Assembly: GCA_005881235.1 (NCBI GenBank)
Contig: VBEQ01000002.1
Span: 1-9,420 of the forward strand
Reading direction: 5' to 3'
Length of the DNA: 9,420 bases
Source: Chloroflexota bacterium
Lineage (GTDB): Bacteria; Chloroflexota; Dormibacteria; CF-121
The position numbers and the translations under genes are program-made. Under the pieces are notes generated by a model. The model searched no databases and was not told the origin of the DNA. It saw only the letters and a program-made list of their open reading frames with translations. This document shows, piece by piece, positions 1 to 6,165 of this stretch. How positions within the stretch are numbered: the stretch's first letter is position 1; the number at the start of each line of letters is the position of its first letter.

Positions 1-1076
1 ACCTCGAGCAGAAGGGTCCCCAGTATCAGTGCACCGTCGTCCAGTGTGAGGACGAGATCGCCAGCATCAACATGGCGATCGGTGCGGCGCACATGGGTGT
101 TCGCGCCGCGACATCGACCGCGGGTCCGGGCTTCGCCCTGATGTCCGAAGGCTTCGGCTTCGCCGCCATCACCGAGGCGCCTGGACCGGTCGTCTTCCTC
201 TGGCAGCGCGGCGGACCGAGCACGGGCCTGCCCACCCGCACCGAGCAGGCGGACCTGCAATTCGCGTTGCATCCCGCGCACGGTGACTTCCCGCACATCG
301 TCGTCGCGTCCGGCGACATCGACGAGGCCTTCGTGGATAGCTTCGAGAGCTTCAATTGGGCCGATCGTTATCAGATGCCGGTGGTTGTGCTCCTGGAGAA
401 GTTCCTGGCCTCGTCGATGTTCACCAGCGACGGTATCGACATGAGCAAGCTCAAAATCGATCGCGGGGTGATCCATCAACCGGTCGACGCCGACGGCGAT
501 GGTTACCGCCGCCACGCCCTCACCGCCGACGGCATCAGTCCCCGGACAATACCCGGCATGCCGGGCGGGATCTTTTCCACCACGAGCGACGAACACGATC
601 CGGAGGGCCACATCACGGAGGGCATCGAAAACCGGATCGCCATGATGCGCAAACGGATGGCGAAGCTGGAGACGGCCGCCCGCGAGATTCCCGCATCGTC
701 GAAGTTCACCCTGCACGGTCCGCGCCAGGCCGACCTGACGCTGGTGGCGTGGGGCGCGACCAAGGGCGCCATCCTCGACGCCATGGGCGAGCTCGAGAAT
801 GGCGGCCGCACGGTGAACTTCCTGCAGATCCGCCTGATGCGCCCCTTCCCGGCCGATGCCGTCGCGGCGATCCTGCGAAGCGCCCGTCTTACGGTCTTGA
901 TCGAGAACAATTACTCCGCGCAGCTCGGCGCACTGATTTCCGAGCAGACCGGGGTGGCGCTCGACCACCACGTCCTCAAGTACGACGGCCGGCCCTTTTC
1001 GCGGAATGAAATCGTCGAGGGCGTGCGGTCGGCGCTCTCCGAACAGAAGAAGGAGGTCATGGTGTCCCATGCCTGA
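1..1076 (+). CDS. korA: 2-oxoacid:ferredoxin oxidoreductase, alpha subunit (5' truncated)
   Basis: This is the alpha subunit of a CoA-dependent 2-oxoacid:ferredoxin oxidoreductase, most likely for 2-oxoglutarate. The enzyme decarboxylates the 2-oxoacid to acyl-CoA and passes electrons to ferredoxin in the cytoplasm. The frame is open from base 3, so 357 C-terminal residues are present and the start lies upstream. Family members with a fused gamma domain are about 600 residues. Seen: the pyrimidine-binding (POR_N) region with QCEDEIASINMAIGAA, TSTAGPGFALMSEG and RGGPSTGLPTRTEQADL, the late POR_N segment DGISPRTIPG with DEHDPEGH, and the C-terminal PFOR_II domain with WGATKGA, IRLMRPFPAD and IENNYSAQLG. 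The motif that helps set substrate choice in archaeal homologues (YPITP) would be upstream of the window, so substrate rests on the beta subunit. The stop overlaps korB by 8 bp, which suggests translational coupling. Confidence 0.93.
   Translation, partial: LEQKGPQYQCTVVQCEDEIASINMAIGAAHMGVRAATSTAGPGFALMSEGFGFAAITEAPGPVVFLWQRGGPSTGLPTRTEQADLQFALHPAHGDFPHIVVASGDIDEAFVDSFESFNWADRYQMPVVVLLEKFLASSMFTSDGIDMSKLKIDRGVIHQPVDADGDGYRRHALTADGISPRTIPGMPGGIFSTTSDEHDPEGHITEGIENRIAMMRKRMAKLETAAREIPASSKFTLHGPRQADLTLVAWGATKGAILDAMGELENGGRTVNFLQIRLMRPFPADAVAAILRSARLTVLIENNYSAQLGALISEQTGVALDHHVLKYDGRPFSRNEIVEGVRSALSEQKKEVMVSHA
1051..1056 (+). promoter_or_regulatory. Ribosome binding site for korB
   Basis: AGGAGG lies inside the end of korA, 12 bases before the ATG at 1069. 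An ATG at 1059 is closer, but it is in the korA frame and does not start korB. The site supports 1069 as the korB start, although the spacing is slightly long. Confidence 0.6.
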
Positions 1077-2022
1077 GGCCGCCGCCGCCCCAAAGAAGTT
1101 CGCGCTGCAGCAGTACAAGACGGAAGTCCATGTCGACTGGTGCCCTGGCTGCGGCGACTTCGGCATCCTGAGCTCGATCCAGCAGGCGCTCTTTCAGCTG
1201 CAGATCCCGCCCTACCGGGTGGCGATGATTTCCGGCATTGGCTGCTCGGGCAAGACCCCTCACTACATCGACACCTACGGGCTGCACACCCTCCACGGGC
1301 GCGCGCTGCCGGTGGCGACCGGTGCCAAGCTGGCCAACAACCAGCTGACCGTGGTCGCGGTGGGCGGCGATGGTGACGGGTATGGCATCGGCGCCGGCTA
1401 CTTCGTCAACAGCGGCCGCCGCAACGTCGACATGACCTACATCGTCTTCAACAACGGCGTCTACGGGCTGACCAAAGGACAGGCCTCGCCGACGCTGGCG
1501 AAAGGCTTGAAGACGAAGTCGATGCCGGAGGCGTCGATCCAGGAGGGCGTCAATCCGATCGCCCTCGCCCTCGGCGCCGGGTACACCTGGATCGGGCGGG
1601 GCTATGCCCTCGACGTGAAAACGCTGGTCTCGCTGATGGTTCAAGCGATCAATCACAAAGGGACCTCGTTCCTGGACGTCTTTCAGACGTGCCCCGTCTA
1701 CAACGACCTGCGCACCAAGGAGTGGTACGCGGGCGAGGATATTGGACGGGCCAGGATTCGGAAGCTCGACGCCGACCCCGGATGGGATCCCGTCGTGAAC
1801 GATCCGACCAGCATCGACGAGGTCGTGGAGAAAAAGGGGCTGGCGTTGCGAGCCTCCTACGAAACCGGCGACAGCCTGGCGGTAGGTGTCTTCTACTCCA
1901 TTGCGCTACCCACCTACGACGAGCAGCTGGCAGTGAAAGTCCCCGCGCTGAAAGATCATCCGCTGGTCGACCTCCCTCTGTACCAGCGCGACGTCGAGCC
2001 TCTCTTCGCCGAGCTGGCGTAG
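1069..2022 (+). CDS. korB: 2-oxoacid:ferredoxin oxidoreductase, beta subunit
   Basis: This is the 317-residue thiamine-diphosphate and iron-sulfur subunit that pairs with korA. Seen: WCPGCGDFG (Cys25, Cys28), GIGCSGK (Cys59) and FQTCPVYND (Cys208), which give the four ligands of one [4Fe-4S] cluster. The ThDP/Mg motif is GDGDGYGIGAGYF at about 100-112, with the paired Asn at 128-129. HTLHGRALPVATGAKLAN is a family signature. Known: in the Sulfolobus enzyme a Lys after the third Cys motif and a Leu in YGLTKGQ were linked to 2-oxoglutarate acceptance, while pyruvate-specific enzymes have YxNTGGQ. Here Lys62 and YGLTKGQASPT (Leu134) match the former, so a 2-oxoglutarate or broad-specificity enzyme is inferred. 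The sequence resembles the archaeal-type b subunit. The start at 1069 is set by the AGGAGG site and by the family N-terminus; an in-frame open stretch further upstream lies within korA. Confidence 0.95.
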   Translation: MPEAAAAPKKFALQQYKTEVHVDWCPGCGDFGILSSIQQALFQLQIPPYRVAMISGIGCSGKTPHYIDTYGLHTLHGRALPVATGAKLANNQLTVVAVGGDGDGYGIGAGYFVNSGRRNVDMTYIVFNNGVYGLTKGQASPTLAKGLKTKSMPEASIQEGVNPIALALGAGYTWIGRGYALDVKTLVSLMVQAINHKGTSFLDVFQTCPVYNDLRTKEWYAGEDIGRARIRKLDADPGWDPVVNDPTSIDEVVEKKGLALRASYETGDSLAVGVFYSIALPTYDEQLAVKVPALKDHPLVDLPLYQRDVEPLFAELA

Positions 2023-2045
2023 CGGCTCGCGGTCCGCGGCTGCCG

Positions 2046-2645
2046 GTGGACGTCCGCCTGCTCGCCGTCAGCGACGAGGTTGAGCCCCAGCTGGTGGACG
2101 AGCGGACGGTGGCGGCCCAGGGCCGGATCGACCTGCTGATCGGCTGCGGCGACTTGCCGTCTGACTACCTCGACGTGCTCTCTACTGCGTACGCCGCGCC
2201 CCTGCTCTTCGTACGGGGCAACCACGACCTGCCGGGGCGGCAGGGCGACTATCCCGCGGCCGCCGAGATCGATGGGCGAATCGTGAGGGAGCAGGGTCTC
2301 CTGATCGCGGGGCTCGAAGGCTCCATACGGTACAGCGACGGTGCCCACCAGTACACCGAGCGGCAGATGATGGCCAAGGTGCTGGCCCTGCGCGTCCGGC
2401 TCGGGACACGGCGCCTCGATATCCTGATCACCCACGGCCCGCCTGCCGGGGTCAATGAAGGCACCGATGCGCCCCACCGCGGGCTGAAGGCCGTGCGCCG
2501 GGCAGTCGAATGGATGCGTCCGCGTCTTCTCCTGCATGGCCATATCCATCCGTACGGCCGCGAGATCGTGCGCGAGGCTCAGCTCGGGGAAACCCGCGTG
2601 ATCAACGTCGTGGGACATCGGGTGATCGAGATCGCGACCCGATGA
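2046..2645 (+). CDS. Small metallophosphoesterase (calcineurin-like)
   Basis: This is a 199-residue phosphoesterase of the calcineurin-like fold; the substrate is unknown. Seen: GCGDLPSDYL (Asp36), FVRGNHD (Asn59, His60), ITHGPPAG (His130) and LLHGHIHPYG (His166, His168). These are the metal-binding blocks 2 to 5 in the right order. The first block reads AVSDEVEP, where Asp10 is kept but the His of the usual DxH is replaced by Val12. The GTG start at 2046 is chosen because the beta strand VRLLAVSD must be at the N-terminus, and the frame further upstream runs inside korB. No clear Shine-Dalgarno is seen. The gene follows korB by 23 bp and overlaps the next start as ATGA, so it probably belongs to the korAB transcript. 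Length is short but normal for single-domain members. Confidence 0.85.
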   Translation: MDVRLLAVSDEVEPQLVDERTVAAQGRIDLLIGCGDLPSDYLDVLSTAYAAPLLFVRGNHDLPGRQGDYPAAAEIDGRIVREQGLLIAGLEGSIRYSDGAHQYTERQMMAKVLALRVRLGTRRLDILITHGPPAGVNEGTDAPHRGLKAVRRAVEWMRPRLLLHGHIHPYGREIVREAQLGETRVINVVGHRVIEIATR

Positions 2646-3625
2646 AACAGCTGAGGGCCCGGGCCGATTTCGAGACGGCCCGGATCCAGGCCTTCCTCCG
2701 CGATGCGGGGTCGGTGCTCCGCGGTGACACCAGGCCCCTGCTCTCCTTCGACGAGGTGCGCCGCGCCGCCCGGCTCGAAGGGCAGTCGTATCGCGGGCTC
2801 ACCGACGTCCCCATCGCCGACATTCGTGGCTCGGTGGGACGGCCGAACGACTTCGACGCGTCCTTTCTCCCGGTGAAGCCGCAGCTGCGCAAGCGCTGGG
2901 AGCAGCTCGATGCGGCAATGCGGCGTGGGGAGCCGGTGCCTCCCATCGAGGTGTATCACCTCGGGAACGTCTACTTCGTCAAGGATGGGCACCACCGGGT
3001 ATCCGTCGCCCGCCACCTCGGCTGGAAAACGATCCGGGCGAAGGTCATCGAGGTGAAGACGCGGGCACCCCTGACCGGTGACATGGACGCCGCCGGCCTG
3101 CTCCAGGCGAAGGAGTACGTCGATTTCCTGGAGCGAACCCAGCTCGACCGGGTGCGACCGCAGGCGGCGATCGCGGTCAGCCGGTTGGGACGCTACGACC
3201 GAATTTTCGAGCACATCCTCGGGCATCGCTACTTCATGGGCCTGCAGCAATACCGCGAGGTCGACATCGCGCAGGCCAGCGCCAGCTGGTACGACAACGT
3301 CTACCAGCCGATCGCCGACCTGATCCGCGAGTACGGGATCCTGTCGCATTTCCCCGGCCGGACGGAAGCCGACCTCTACCTGTGGATCACGGCGCGATGG
3401 CTCGAGCTGAGCCAGACCCAGAAGCCGGCGGGCCCGGCCGAGGCCATCGCTGACATCCTCTTCGAGACCGAGGGAACGGTTGCCCCGGCGCCGTCACCCC
3501 AGGTTCTCGCGGTCCTGAAGCGCTGGCTGGGTCCGCCGCGGCGGGTCATCGAGCTGCCCGCCAGGCTCATCCGTCGCGCCACCGCCCCTCGCCCCGGGCT
3601 CGACGGCCGATCGCCAGGGGCTTAG
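2642..3625 (+). CDS. ParB/sulfiredoxin-like N-terminal domain protein
   Basis: This 327-residue protein has a ParB/Srx-like fold core at about residues 98-138: PPIEVYHLGNVYFVKDGHHRVSVARHLGW. The DGHHRV stretch matches the conserved G-x-x-R nucleotide-binding motif of that superfamily. The next part, about 180-255, contains LGRYDRIFEHILGHRYFMGLQ, SWYDNVYQPIADLIRE and FPGRTEADLYLWI, a helical region I associate with uncharacterised proteins of Chloroflexota and relatives. There is no obvious helix-turn-helix of true chromosome-partitioning ParB and no ParA neighbour, so a role in segregation is unlikely. The ATG overlaps the phosphoesterase stop by 4 bp, which suggests coupled translation and possibly joint function. 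The C-terminus, about 295-327, is basic and Pro/Arg-rich. Function is not known; the domain call is fairly safe. Confidence 0.75.
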   Translation: MKQLRARADFETARIQAFLRDAGSVLRGDTRPLLSFDEVRRAARLEGQSYRGLTDVPIADIRGSVGRPNDFDASFLPVKPQLRKRWEQLDAAMRRGEPVPPIEVYHLGNVYFVKDGHHRVSVARHLGWKTIRAKVIEVKTRAPLTGDMDAAGLLQAKEYVDFLERTQLDRVRPQAAIAVSRLGRYDRIFEHILGHRYFMGLQQYREVDIAQASASWYDNVYQPIADLIREYGILSHFPGRTEADLYLWITARWLELSQTQKPAGPAEAIADILFETEGTVAPAPSPQVLAVLKRWLGPPRRVIELPARLIRRATAPRPGLDGRSPGA

Positions 3626-3936
3626 ACCTCGGTCTTTCGCTTCTCCGGGTAGGCCGCGTTGATCTCAGAGCGCACCCGAGCCTTGTCGGCGTCGGTCTTG
3701 AAGTAGTCGAAATTCCAGGCGATGAATTTCTTCTGCTCGGCGGGAACCTCGTCCTCGGGATAGATCGCCGCGACCGGGCAGGGGTCGACGCAGGCGCCGC
3801 AGTCGATGCACTCGTCCGGGTTGATGTAGAGCATCCGGTCCTCGGCTCCGCCGTCGATGATGCAGTCGACCGGACAGACGTCGACGCAGGATTTGTCTTT
3901 GAGATCGACGCAGGTTTCAGTGATGATGTAGGCCAT
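3622..3936 (-). CDS. fdxA: 7Fe ferredoxin ([3Fe-4S]/[4Fe-4S])
   Basis: This 104-residue soluble electron carrier is of the Azotobacter FdI/FdxA type. Seen: the first motif at residues 9-25 with Cys9, Cys17, Cys21, Cys25 and Pro22, and the second, CIDCGACVDPCP, with Cys43, Cys46, Cys49 and Cys53. By analogy with the family, Cys9, Cys17 and Cys53 bind the 3Fe cluster, Cys21, Cys43, Cys46 and Cys49 bind the 4Fe cluster, and Cys25 is the extra free Cys. The C-terminal extension (about 55-104, with NFDYFKTDADKA) is usual for this type. It faces the korAB operon and overlaps the ParB-like stop by 4 bp. It could serve as electron acceptor for KorAB, but that is inference from proximity; it is on the opposite strand. 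The symbol is by family resemblance. Confidence 0.93.
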   Translation of the reverse strand: MAYIITETCVDLKDKSCVDVCPVDCIIDGGAEDRMLYINPDECIDCGACVDPCPVAAIYPEDEVPAEQKKFIAWNFDYFKTDADKARVRSEINAAYPEKRKTEV

Positions 3937-3949
3937 TTCGCTTGCGAAA
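3936..3949. promoter_or_regulatory. Inverted repeat at the ferredoxin start
   Basis: A perfect 6-bp inverted repeat, TTTCGC-tt-GCGAAA, begins on the first base of the ferredoxin ATG and fills its leader. The 2-base spacer is too short for a good RNA hairpin, so a DNA-binding site is the likelier reading. Its position could block ribosome or polymerase access. It could also be chance. Confidence 0.3.
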
Positions 3950-3953
3950 ATTC

Positions 3954-3959
3954 ACTCTA
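3954..3959 (-). promoter_or_regulatory. Possible -10 box of the ferredoxin gene
   Basis: On the minus strand the hexamer reads TAGAGT, a TAnnnT match, 17 bases before the ATG. That predicts a leader of about 10 bases. The best -35 candidate (CTGAAA, 3979-3984) sits at a 19-base spacing and is weak. This is the only decent promoter-like match in the 94-bp gap between the ferredoxin and the membrane protein. Confidence 0.3.
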
Positions 3960-3984
3960 GCACAGGGTTCCAAAAGGGTTTCAG

Positions 3985-4002
3985 GACCGTCACAGATCGG
4001 TC
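3985..4002. promoter_or_regulatory. Inverted repeat between divergent genes
   Basis: GACCG and CGGTC flank an 8-base spacer between the divergent ferredoxin and membrane-protein genes. The spacing suits a dimeric regulator, and the site lies just upstream of the weak -35 candidate of the ferredoxin promoter. Five-base arms are short for GC-rich DNA, so this is only a candidate operator. Confidence 0.25.
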
Positions 4003-4030
4003 AGGCGGCGTTGCCCGGGGGTGGCAAGAG

Positions 4031-4969
4031 GTGGCTTGCGGCCCGCGTTACGTCTTCGTGGCCCTCCCTCGACCGGCGTCCCCGCGTCTCGTGTTCAGGC
4101 CGGCGCGCCGTGTGTCGTGGGCAACCCGGATCTTCGCCATCCTGGTGCTCGTGCTCGCGGCAGGGGCTATGGGCGCCTTCCTTGAAGTCGTGCTGCCCCA
4201 GCGGGTGGCGCAGCTGGCGCAATCAGAATCCAGCGAGCTCGCCCAAGCGCGGACGGGCGTGTCGGATTCGAGTACCGCGGTAACCAGCCTGTGGAGCGAG
4301 ATCTCGGCCAAGGGCGGTATCGGCCTTTCGCCTGACCAGCTCACCAAAGATCTGGCGCTGGCGAAGGCCACCGAGAAGTCGGCGGATGACGCGCTGAGCC
4401 ATATCCAGGCCGCGCAGAGCTACATGGCGCAGGCGGACGGCCTCCCCTTCCAGTTCCACTCGCCCTCGTTCATCGCCACGGACCGTCCCGCCCTGCAGCA
4501 CGCGGAGAAGGCGCTGCAGGCGACGATCAAGTTGACGCACGGCGCCACGCTCCAGCTCTCGCTGGCGCAGCACCTCAACCAGGACGCCCAGACCATTTCC
4601 GGCAGCCTCTATCCGAGCCTGAACGCCCGGCAATGGACGGATGCGGCCCGCACAGCGTCGGCGCTGACGACCGATCTCACCACGCAACAGGTGCCGGCGG
4701 GCGACCCGGAGGCGCTCTTCGACCCCCTCTGGGCTAAGTGGATCGATGCCATGCTCGCGGTGGCGAGCAGTGCCAAGCAGGTCAGCCTGGCGTCGGCGGC
4801 CGGCCAGACCCAGCAGGCACAGCTGGCAAATCGCGGTCTGGACACGGCCCGGGCCCAGCTCGCCGCGAGCTATGCGTCGGCCCAGAACGGCGCCGCGTCC
4901 TGGCAGGCAAAAACCGTTCAACCCCTGCTCGATACGATCGCCCGCGAGAAGTCGGCGGCTGGCGCCTAG
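4031..4969 (+). CDS. Unrecognised single-pass membrane protein with helical outer domain
   Basis: I do not recognise this 312-residue protein. Seen: a basic N-terminus followed by one strong hydrophobic segment at about residues 32-55 (RIFAILVLVLAAGAMGAFLE), then about 255 residues rich in Ala, Gln, Leu, Ser and Thr with few Gly or Pro, consistent with long amphipathic helices. The Arg-rich N-side predicts the C-terminal part lies outside the membrane (positive-inside rule). The only Cys is residue 3, so there is no lipobox and no disulfide. Less helical breaks occur near residues 137-153 (GLPFQFHSPSF) and 222-237. The start is uncertain: GTG codons at 4031, 4058, 4091 and 4112 are in frame, none has a good ribosome site, and 4091 or 4112 would leave a shorter, more typical signal anchor. 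The stop overlaps the hydroxyacid enzyme's stop by 4 bp. Confidence 0.7.
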   Translation: MACGPRYVFVALPRPASPRLVFRPARRVSWATRIFAILVLVLAAGAMGAFLEVVLPQRVAQLAQSESSELAQARTGVSDSSTAVTSLWSEISAKGGIGLSPDQLTKDLALAKATEKSADDALSHIQAAQSYMAQADGLPFQFHSPSFIATDRPALQHAEKALQATIKLTHGATLQLSLAQHLNQDAQTISGSLYPSLNARQWTDAARTASALTTDLTTQQVPAGDPEALFDPLWAKWIDAMLAVASSAKQVSLASAAGQTQQAQLANRGLDTARAQLAASYASAQNGAASWQAKTVQPLLDTIAREKSAAGA

Positions 4970-6072
4970 ATCCGCGTCAGCAGGTCCCCGCTCAGCTCGC
5001 TGAGGCGACGCGCCCCGAGCAGGCTCATCGAGAGCTCGATTTCCTGGCGCAGCATCGCCAGCATCTGGCTGACACCCTCGGCGCCAGCGACCGCGAGCGC
5101 GTAGAGAAAAGGACGCCCGATGAGCACCCCCTGGGCCCCCAGGCAGAGGGCTTTGAGGACGTCGGTCCCGCGCCGGACGCCGCCGTCCATGAGCACCGGG
5201 ACGTCCCGCCCGACCGCCTGGACGACCTCAGGTAGGGCGTCGAGGCTGGCAACCGCATAGTCCAGCTGACGGCCACCGTGGTTGCTCACGATCACGCCAC
5301 GCGCCCCCGCCTCGACCGCGTGGCGGGCATCGTCGGCACGAACAACGCCCTTCACGATCACAGGAAGGGAGGTCTTGGCCACGAGCCACTCGAGATCAGC
5401 CCAGCCCAGGCCCGCATTCGTCTGGGCGTTCACGTTCTGCGCGAAGGGGTCGGGACCCTCGGCTGCGTCTGCTCTGCGCCGGGCATCGAGATTGGCGTAG
5501 CGAAGCCCCTCGGGCAGGCTGAACGCGTTGCGGATGTCCCGCTCGCGCCGTCCCGTTCTGGGGAGGTCCACCGTCAGCAGGATGGCCGAGTAGCCGGCCT
5601 CGACGGCGCGCTCGACGAAGCTGGCACTCACCGCGCGCTCGGCGTGCATGTAGAGCTGGAACCATCGCGGTCCCGTGGCGGCGGCGGCGACCTCTTCGAT
5701 GGCCGCACTGGACAGCGTGCTCAGCGCATAGGCGATGCCCGCCGCCGATGCCGCCCGGTAGGCGGCCAGCTCCCCGTCGGGGTGGGTCATCCGCTGGATG
5801 GCGGTGGGCGCCAGGTGAACGGGCATCCGAACGCGCTGCCCGAACAGGTCACTGCCCAGCTCGATCTGGTCGGTTGACGCCAGGACCTTGAAGCGGAAGC
5901 GGTACCGGGCAAACGCCTCCCGGTTACCCCGCAGGGCGGCCTCGTCCTCGGAGCCGCCGGCGATGTAGTCGTAAATGGCCTGGGGAAGCACCGCCCGCGC
6001 CGCCGGCTCGAAGTCATCCAGCTTCAGAGGCGTGGCCGGCCGGGTCTTCCTGTCGACCATCGAATCCGCCAT
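4966..6072 (-). CDS. FMN-dependent alpha-hydroxyacid oxidase/dehydrogenase (L-lactate or glycolate type)
   Basis: This 368-residue enzyme of the glycolate oxidase/L-lactate dehydrogenase family oxidises an L-2-hydroxyacid to the 2-oxoacid with FMN. The full TIM-barrel length is present and all catalytic residues known from spinach glycolate oxidase have a match: Tyr36 (YDYIAGG), Tyr141 (FQLYM), Asp169 and Arg176 (TVDLPRTGRRE), Lys241 (VIVKGV), and His265 and Arg268 in SNHGGRQLD. The phosphate-binding end is MDGGVRRGTDVLKAL and GVLIGRP. There is no membrane-anchoring insertion in the middle loop that I can see, so a soluble oxidase or dehydrogenase fits. Whether O2 or a quinone/cytochrome accepts electrons cannot be read from the sequence. 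Divergent to the lactate permease, it most likely acts on lactate. ATG 6072 is chosen; an ATG at 6060 is also in frame and neither has a clear ribosome site. The substrate is inference. Confidence 0.92.
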   Translation of the reverse strand: MADSMVDRKTRPATPLKLDDFEPAARAVLPQAIYDYIAGGSEDEAALRGNREAFARYRFRFKVLASTDQIELGSDLFGQRVRMPVHLAPTAIQRMTHPDGELAAYRAASAAGIAYALSTLSSAAIEEVAAAATGPRWFQLYMHAERAVSASFVERAVEAGYSAILLTVDLPRTGRRERDIRNAFSLPEGLRYANLDARRRADAAEGPDPFAQNVNAQTNAGLGWADLEWLVAKTSLPVIVKGVVRADDARHAVEAGARGVIVSNHGGRQLDYAVASLDALPEVVQAVGRDVPVLMDGGVRRGTDVLKALCLGAQGVLIGRPFLYALAVAGAEGVSQMLAMLRQEIELSMSLLGARRLSELSGDLLTRI

Positions 6073-6074
6073 GC

Positions 6075-6088
6075 CGCCAATTGTGGCG
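6075..6088. promoter_or_regulatory. Inverted repeat in the lactate-enzyme/permease divergent region
   Basis: CGCCA and TGGCG flank ATTG, two bases upstream of the hydroxyacid enzyme's ATG, within the 93-bp gap shared with the permease. Lactate genes are often controlled by GntR-type (LldR) repressors that bind short dyads, so this is a candidate operator. No LldR gene is in the window. I found no convincing -10/-35 pair for either gene. Confidence 0.3.
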
Positions 6089-6150
6089 TTTCGGGCCCGC
6101 CGTGTGTAACTCTTAGGGGAAGCGCCTGTACGTCGAATGCCGGAAGGAAG

Positions 6151-6156
6151 GGAGGT
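6151..6156 (+). promoter_or_regulatory. Ribosome binding site for the lactate permease
   Basis: GGAGGT stands 9 bases before ATG 6166 and follows a purine-rich run (GGAAGGAAG). It is the strongest Shine-Dalgarno in the window and fixes the permease start. Confidence 0.8.
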
Positions 6157-6165
6157 GCCTCGTTT

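Noticed and set aside
2579..3349. 256-codon minus-strand open frame opposite the ParB-like gene
   Set aside because: The plus frame carries the DGHHRVSVA core and is coupled to the upstream gene; the antisense frame has no motif.
2642..3625. Chromosome partitioning ParB
   Set aside because: There is no adjacent ParA, no helix-turn-helix that I can see, and no parS-like site; only the N-terminal-type fold is shared.
3622..3936. Ferredoxin as part of the korAB operon
   Set aside because: It is on the opposite strand and converges on the operon, so it cannot be co-transcribed; only a functional link is possible.
4223..4921. 232-codon minus-strand open frame opposite the unrecognised membrane protein
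   Set aside because: It is a serious competitor because the plus-strand gene has no known family. However, it is Arg-rich, has no membrane or domain features, and the plus frame has a clear signal anchor and low-complexity helical composition.
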